A stretch of 64,000 nt of DNA from Sphingomonas kyeonggiensis. GTDB taxonomy: Bacteria > Pseudomonadota > Alphaproteobacteria > Sphingomonadales > Sphingomonadaceae. Where the stretch lies: the NCBI RefSeq assembly GCF_014196745.1, contig NZ_JACIEH010000006.1:118054-182053 (forward strand), written 5' to 3'. Position numbers and translations under genes: made by a program. The notes under the pieces were generated by a model that saw only the letters and a program-made list of their open reading frames with translations, ran no database searches and was not told the origin of the DNA. Of this stretch, positions 58,914 to 64,000 are shown in pieces. Within the stretch, counting starts at the first letter, position 1. Each line of letters opens with the position of its first letter.

Positions 58914-59902
58914 TGGCTGGTGATTGGACAGTCTCCTCAACATGCTCGGTGTTCGCGGGGCCACGGCCTCCGAGGCTGAACGCAATCTCGGGCAATTCTC
59001 GCCTCCTGCGGCTTCCGCAGGATTTCCGACGCCATTGCCGCCGGATCCCGGAACTCCGCTAAACGACCGCTTCCGCCGGACCGCTTGCCGATAGCGGCCA
59101 GGAAGAATCACCCCTTCTCCGCCGTTCAGGCATCGCCGGGTTGATTTAGAAGCCGCCGGGCGGCTTCCGCCCCCCCCCAAGCAGCCTGTCGCCAATCCAC
59201 CCGTCCTCCGCCGTTACAGTCCAAATGTGCCCAGCCATTGATCGCGGTCCCAGTGAGACCGGTTGTGCAGGGTCATCGCCCTAACAGCACGAGAAGCGGA
59301 CGCGCTCCGCCTGTGCGACGAACGCTGGTGTTCGGCAGGCTTTTGGCGCGCGAGGCTGACGCGTTGGGTCGACCGAGCGGAATCATTACTAGAAATAAAA
59401 GGCATGAAAATCTCCGCGTCAGAGCGGAATCATGGATAATAAGCAGTCGTGTTCAAGCTATGAAATCACGGCACGATGCAAGGTATATGCTAACGGCATT
59501 TCACCTATAACAGTCCGACATTTGAAATCGGCAAATAGTTTAACTGCGCCCTTGCGATCCATCCTCGCGCGCATGACATAGTTTAAGCGATCCTGAAGCT
59601 GATGCGTCGGCCCTTCGAACCGCCCGAGACAGCAAGTAGGATGAAAAGCCGATGTTTCTAGACGACCGCGACGCGCTGGCAGGCAACGAATTGCCCCTGC
59701 CCTGGAACACACCGCCCTCCAACCAAGGATCGAGCGAATGCCGCTGGTGTTGGCGCTTCATCTACGCGCCAGCGCTCCCATGCTCGATCGAAGTGCTCCC
59801 CGGGCTCGCCGATATGTTGACATCGTCCGGGTTCGGAGACCGATGCAAATGGGAACTCGCTACTCGCATGCCTGCAAACGGCGCGCTCGCGGGAATACCC
59901 CT
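58914..59902. other. Gene-poor region
   Basis: Nearly 1 kb shows no frame with convincing composition. The best candidate, 59,652-59,906 on the plus strand (MFLDDRDALAGNELPLPWN...), ends in GTGA overlap with the next gene, but its second half looks random. It may be degraded DNA. Confidence 0.35.
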
Positions 59903-60064
59903 GTGACCAGCAAGCACCAGCGCTGGACCCAAACCGCAATCAACGACCTGAGAAGTGGGATTGCAAACGGGCTGGAAGTTGAGACCATAGCCGACACATT
60001 AGGGCGCACCGTGGAGGACACTAGAGCGATGGCTTTGCGGCTCCGTCTGCTCGTGGCGAGATAG
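59903..60064 (+). CDS. Small HTH-like protein
   Basis: A 53-residue protein starts at the GTG at 59903 (TSKHQRWTQTAINDLRSGIANGLEVETIADTLGRTVEDTRAMALRLRLL). The WT...L...G...IA..LGRT pattern is a Myb/SANT-like or GcrA-like helix-turn-helix. It may be a small DNA-binding protein. Its target is unknown. Confidence 0.6.
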   Translation: MTSKHQRWTQTAINDLRSGIANGLEVETIADTLGRTVEDTRAMALRLRLLVAR

Positions 60065-60125
60065 CCGGCCATTGAACCGTTAACCTGACTCCGCCCCCTG
60101 CCGGCGGTAGGCCAGGCTGATCCGG

Positions 60126-60425
60126 TCATGTACCAATCACACCGTTGGTCAGCGCAAATGCGACCATATGCGATCGGTTCCGCGTTCGAGTCTTGAGACG
60201 TATATGGTCGATATGGCGCTCCACCGTCCGCGGAGCAATCAGGAGCTTCTTGGCGATCTCCTTTGCGGAAAGACCAAGCGCGACAGATTGTAAAACTTGA
60301 AGTTCTCTCGCCGTCAACCACTCGTTGGGCGCGTCGCGTTCGTCCATGGCTTGTCCAGTTCTGAGCGGAGAAGTGTCAGAAAACGCTTCGGCAACATCGG
60401 GAAAGCAAAAGAACTCAATGTACAT
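60126..60425 (-). CDS. LuxR-type HTH protein, single domain
   Basis: The protein contains a GerE/LuxR HTH (LTARELQVLQSVALGLSAKEIAKKLLIAPRTVERHIDHIRLKTRTRNRSHMVAFAL) and almost nothing else. It has 99 residues from the ATG at 60425 or 73 from the ATG at 60347. No receiver or ligand domain is present. The palindrome at 60,439-60,457 lies just upstream. Confidence 0.85.
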   Translation of the reverse strand: MYIEFFCFPDVAEAFSDTSPLRTGQAMDERDAPNEWLTARELQVLQSVALGLSAKEIAKKLLIAPRTVERHIDHIRLKTRTRNRSHMVAFALTNGVIGT

Positions 60426-60438
60426 TAACTTAGGTTAA

Positions 60439-60457
60439 AATTTACTTCCAGTAAATT
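60439..60457. promoter_or_regulatory. Palindrome upstream of the LuxR-type gene
   Basis: AATTTACT-TCC-AGTAAATT has perfect eight-base arms with a three-base centre. It lies 14 bases before the longer start of the LuxR-type gene and is probably a binding site for it or a related regulator. Confidence 0.6.
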
Positions 60458-60671
60458 ACTGCATTATCTAATTTTTTCGCCGCAGCAGGTTGATTTGCAT
60501 CAAGTTGGGCGGGGCAGCGCTCGCTCGAACCGGCGCCGCTCATGCGCCACCGGAGCTGCAACCAAGCTTAATCGTGGAAGAGATTAGGCTCTGCGACGCG
60601 GAAATATGGTAAGCGGTGGCCCTGCTCGCAACTTCACCTCGCGGTGGCAGCGATCTCGCGCACGCGCCTGA

Positions 60672-61001
60672 TCAGGGCTTCTCGCGGTTGCCGGCCGTGA
60701 GCCAGGCGATGATCTGATACGCGTGCCGGCGGAGGCAATTGGGCTCCTGGATCAGCAGCGTGCACGCACCATGCGGATCTCGCTCAGCAAAGGAGGCGAG
60801 CTCGTGCAGGTCGCCTCGATAGTTGCGCAGGATCCGGATCGCCGCCAAGCCCATCCCGGCTGCCTCTTCCGCCTGGATCTCCAACGCCCGTTGATAGATG
60901 ACGTTCGCCCGGCTGGCGCTAACGTGCAGCGCGTCGCCGATCGCCTGGAATGTTGCGCCCTCCTCGCGCATGCGCAGAGCCGTCTGGTGCCGTTCCCTCA
61001 T
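60672..61001 (-). CDS. Putative DNA-binding protein with sigma-like HTH
   Basis: The 109-residue protein reads MRERHQTALRMREEGATFQAIGDALHVSASRANVIYQRALEIQAEEA, an HTH of sigma-factor region 4 type, then a helical C-half (LAAIRILRNYRGDLHELASFAERDPHGACTLLI). It could be a small transcription factor of the island. No family is known. The sequence before it (60,458-60,671) holds nothing evident. Confidence 0.6.
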   Translation of the reverse strand: MRERHQTALRMREEGATFQAIGDALHVSASRANVIYQRALEIQAEEAAGMGLAAIRILRNYRGDLHELASFAERDPHGACTLLIQEPNCLRRHAYQIIAWLTAGNREKP

Positions 61002-61245
61002 GTGAGGGCGATAGCATCCGCTGTACCGATGTCACCAGCGCTGGCGACGAGCGCCTGCAGGGCAACCCTGCCGCCACGTCGACAGCTAAGCGGCGCCAAT
61101 GACGATTTCGTGCCGGACCCAGATCCCGGGAGGTGGGGCGCGTGATCCGGGCCCGAACCCATAGACGGCAGCTTTTGAGGCGAGCGTCCGAGATTGGGTG
61201 GAAAGCGGTCACGGGACGGATGCAGTGATCGCCATAGCGCATGAG

Positions 61246-62097
61246 CTATTCACTTTCGAGTCGATCCGCGTGGCGCCGGCGTGGCTTCAGCTCACTGGTC
61301 ACGACGCCTGCAACTATGAATGCCGCCCCGAGCACAGCCAACGCAGGAAGCCGATCGCCGGCTACCCGCCCAATCAGGCCCGCCCATACTGGCTCGCCCG
61401 CGTAGATGATCGTGGCGCGGGCGGGCGAGACTGACTTCTGCGCCCAGTTCATCGTCAGCTGGATCAGCGCGCTCGCGACCCCGAGGCTGATTGCGGCCGT
61501 GAGCCAGATCCAAGAGAAGGGTGGAATTGCCTCACCGGCGAGTGGCATCGCGGCGAACGACAATGCGCCAGCAACCAGCAACTGAACGACTGTGACCCGG
61601 CTGCTATCCACCTGCGAGGCGAAGCGCCCGATCAAGATGATCTCGCAAGCGATGGCCGCAGCGCTCAACAGGGTGGCGATTTCGCCTATGCCAAGGCCGA
61701 AATGCAAAGCCTCGGGGCCGGCGAGTAGCACCAGGCCGATAAACGCCAATACTATGCCGATCCACGTCATGGCTCTCGGTGGTCGCCGCATGAGCGCCCA
61801 TTGCAGCAGGGGAACCATCGGGACGTAGAGCGCGGTCAGAAATGCCGATGTGCTGCTGTTTACCGTCTGCAGACCGTAAGTTTGGAGGGCGTATCCCAGG
61901 AAAATGGTCATGCCGATGGCACTGCCAGCCGCCAGCTCCGTGCGGGTCAGCCCACGCAGCGCCTTGCGAAAGACCAGCAAGCTTAGACTGCCCGCAGTCA
62001 TGAAGCGCAGGCCGACGAAAAACAATGGGCCAGCATGGGCGACGGCGATGTGGACGATCAAGAAGGTGCCACCCCACAACAGGGTGATTCCGATCAT
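61246..62097 (-). CDS. EamA/DMT-family transporter, N-terminus at a junction
   Basis: The 283-residue protein has ten membrane helices in two EamA repeats (MIGITLLWGGTFLIVHIAVAH ... GEPVWAGLIGRVAGDRLPALAVLGAAFIVAGVV). It exports metabolites of unknown kind. Usual relatives begin several residues earlier. Here the ATG at 62097 comes exactly where an upstream ParB-like reading frame is interrupted, so the gene was probably joined to that frame by recombination and may use this internal start. Confidence 0.85.
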   Translation of the reverse strand: MIGITLLWGGTFLIVHIAVAHAGPLFFVGLRFMTAGSLSLLVFRKALRGLTRTELAAGSAIGMTIFLGYALQTYGLQTVNSSTSAFLTALYVPMVPLLQWALMRRPPRAMTWIGIVLAFIGLVLLAGPEALHFGLGIGEIATLLSAAAIACEIILIGRFASQVDSSRVTVVQLLVAGALSFAAMPLAGEAIPPFSWIWLTAAISLGVASALIQLTMNWAQKSVSPARATIIYAGEPVWAGLIGRVAGDRLPALAVLGAAFIVAGVVTSELKPRRRHADRLESE

Positions 62098-62992
62098 GGA
62101 CGGTCACCTCGCCGCGCGCACTGACCGCGAGGAAGACCTTGCCGCCCTTGCGCTTGGGGCAGCGCTCATGCTTCCAGCTGTGGAAGGCCTCGCCGGACGG
62201 GAGGATCACCACCTCGGACCACCCGGCCTCACGATAGCCCTCGGCCTTGGCCTCGATGGCGGGGGTCTGCGCCGCCCAGAAGCTGGTCGTGTCGGCGAAG
62301 AAGCGCTCCTCGCCGAACAAGTCCGACACCAGCTCGCCGGGATAGTCGGCCAGATCGAACAGCGCCGCGCGTACCGACACCGAAGCCCCGCCGAACAACC
62401 ATGCCTTGAGCTGGTGCCCGGTCGGGCAATGCGTGTCAGGGTCGTCGAACAGCCCCAGCCAGTCGCGCTGCCGGGCCTTGGAGGCAAGCGTCAGGTGCCG
62501 CACCGTCGCCGCGTCGATGTCGCCCTTGCGGTACAGCCCCCGGATGCGGGGCAGCAGATTGCCCAGCGCCAAGGTCCGCTTCACCTGCAACTCGGTGAGC
62601 CCGAAGGCGAGCGCGATATCCTCCGGCGACCGCCCCTCACGGACCAGCCGCGTAAAGCTCTCCCACAGGGTCACCTCGTCGGGGTCGAGCCGCGCAACAT
62701 TCTCGATCAGAGAGGCTTCCAGCGCCGCCGCATCGTCGCCCGGCGCCATGATCGCGCACGGCAGGGGCTCGGCCTCGCCGCTCTCCTCCGCCACGACCAG
62801 CGCCGCATGGTAGCGCCGCTTGCCCGCCACGATCTCGAACCGGTCCTCGTCCGCTGGCCGCACGATCAGCGGCACCAGCACGCCCCGCGCCCGGATCGAC
62901 GGCAGGATGTGCGACAGGTCGGCCTTGCCCTTGGCCCGCATGTTGGCGGCGGAGATGCAGAGCTTGGCGGTATCGATGTGCTTAAGTTCCAT
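62098..62992 (-). pseudogene. Truncated plasmid-type ParB
   Basis: The protein starts MELKHIDTAKLCISAANMRAKGKADLSHIL and carries the ParB nuclease/CTPase fold (VPLIVRPADEDRFEIVAGKRRYHAAL), the ALEASLIENVARLDPDEVTLWESF box and the HTH (RSPEDIALAFGLTELQVKRTLALGNLLPRIRGLY). The late part (FLAVSARGEVTVH) should continue to a GY-type ending and a C-terminal domain, but at about 62,100 the DNA changes to the EamA gene. The reading frame runs on to 61,604 only by chance. The gene is broken and lacks its C-terminus. A complete family member belongs to plasmid partition or conjugative elements. Confidence 0.8.
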
Positions 62993-63731
62993 CTGTCCTA
63001 CTCCTTCTCAAACCACCGCAACCGGCGCCGGAATGGCGGGGGTGGGCGGCAGGAGCGGACCGGCAGTCTCGCCGATAGAGGCGGGCAGCACCCGCAGGGC
63101 CGAAACGAAGAGGAGGACCCGCGCAGCGGGTTGCGGCCCGCCGCGGCGGGACTAGAGGGTAGCGACGCCCACCCCCGCCAGTTCGAGTGCCGGAGGCAAA
63201 ACGCCGCCGCGCCCGCGCGGCGTCCGCAGCAATCAGCGCGTAGCGCCAAGCGCCGAAGGCGCCCATCAAAGCAGCACTCTCGAATCCGGTCGGCCGTCGC
63301 GGCGGCGTGCGCGCGCAACCGTGGGTCAGCCGCCGCCGTGCCCTCCGACCGGATCGAGTGTGACACGCGGAGAACAAAAGGTGCAGCGGACCCTGGCAGC
63401 TGCGCAGCAGTCCGCCAGAGAACGCCCATCAGACACCGCGTTCCCGCTGAACGGCACCGCCGTATCAACGTCAGCGATCGCAACCCGAATGGGCCGAGAC
63501 GCGCGGCGACTCGGGGCCGCGCAAGCGGCGTAGAGCGCGGTAACGCGCAGCGTGAGACGCCCTGACACAAGCACCCTGATTCCAGTGACCTACGCTATCC
63601 TACGTTTGTGCACGCTGTGGCCGCAAAGGCACCCTCTGACACCCAAGAGACCCTTTTCACCTGCCTGGATTCCTGCCCAACTTACCCCCCGGGGCGCACC
63701 ACTCAACGGCACCAAGTGCAAGGTGATACCA
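62993..63731. other. GC-rich region without a gene
   Basis: About 740 bases between the ParB remnant and AlpA hold only long frames of Arg/Pro/Ala-rich shadow type. Short GGCGG/CCGCC-rich segments could fold. I recall similar non-coding stretches before parB-like genes in plasmids, but I cannot assign a role. Confidence 0.35.
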
Positions 63732-63941
63732 ATGCAGACCGACACCCCCGACCGCATCCTCCGGATCAAGGCCGTTCTCGAGCGCACCGGCCTCAGCCGC
63801 TCGACCATGTACCGCAAGATGCAGAGCGGCACCTTCCCCAGGAACATCCAGATCAGCACCCGGTGCGCCGGCTGGCGGGAGTCCGCCATCGTCGAATGGC
63901 TCAAGAACCCGATGTTCTACCAAGCGACCGACGCACCATGA
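63732..63941 (+). CDS. AlpA-family phage-type regulator
   Basis: The 69-residue protein starts at the ATG at 63732 (MQTDTPDRILRIKAVLERTGLSRSTMYRKMQSGTFPRNIQISTRCAGWRESAIVEWLKN). This is the AlpA HTH (MerR-like winged helix), common beside integrases and conjugative or prophage elements, where it regulates excision. It is directly preceded by an AAGGTGATACC stretch. The element may continue beyond the window. Confidence 0.9.
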   Translation: MQTDTPDRILRIKAVLERTGLSRSTMYRKMQSGTFPRNIQISTRCAGWRESAIVEWLKNPMFYQATDAP

Positions 63942-64000
63942 GGAACCTCCAAACGGTTCTCTTCCGAAAGAACCCATCCGTTTTGAATGTGGACCAATCG

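Noticed and set aside
58908..59195. 95-residue minus frame rich in Gly/Arg/Ser
   Set aside because: Composition is typical of shadow frames in GC-rich DNA; no start site or family signature.

Overview
The window looks like chromosome of a high-GC alphaproteobacterium of the Sphingomonas type. The pointers are GC-rich core genes with ATGA/GTGA stop-start overlaps, an assimilatory nitrate cluster with a NasT/NasS switch, glnD, hrcA-grpE, infC and thrS close together, and GC-rich intergenic palindromes. No rRNA gene or CRISPR array was seen. One tRNA gene is present.

Left accessory block (about 1-11,050). It holds an excalibur-domain protein, a 464-residue protein whose order of motifs resembles a single-subunit (T7 RNA polymerase / DNA polymerase I type) palm polymerase, a MucR-like regulator, an IS110-family insertion sequence with a likely bridge RNA upstream of its transposase, a junction where a lipoprotein gene and an nSTAND3 NTPase gene have both lost their 5' ends, a 'mobile mystery' A/B pair (HTH plus Fic protein), an AT-rich gene with a pilin-like N-terminus, and a mobilization module (mobC, relaxase, small conserved protein, candidate oriT). 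It reads as an old, rearranged mobilizable island.

Core block (about 11,080-53,980). A run of minus-strand genes from nasT to mobA makes one pathway: nasT-nasS, a leader with an ANTAR-type hairpin and a terminator, narK, an outer-membrane channel, nirB-nirD-nirC, nasA, then cofactor genes cobA (siroheme), moeA and mobA (molybdenum cofactor). It is followed by rdgB-rph, a DUF6438 lipoprotein, hrcA-grpE, a TetR/SDR pair with an operator inside the promoter, DUF1003, ferredoxin-NADP reductase, glnD, a sulfatase and GH16 glycosidase, infC, thrS, small enzymes, an LD-carboxypeptidase/Mpl-like pair for murein recycling, a three-gene coupled operon (membrane protein, XRE regulator, hydrolase) with palindromic operators, and a DUF2171-type protein.

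Right accessory block (from tRNA-Ala(CGC) at 53,977 to the end). It holds sparse, mostly unrecognised genes: a predicted PD-(D/E)XK nuclease with a small partner, a HisKA_2 sensor kinase, a glycine-zipper protein, small HTH proteins, an EamA transporter joined directly to a truncated plasmid-type ParB gene, and an AlpA-type regulator at the edge. Large stretches have no convincing gene. The tRNA is a natural candidate integration site, but no integrase or repeated att sequence lies in the window.

All family names come from reading the sequence and recalling family signatures. No database search was run.
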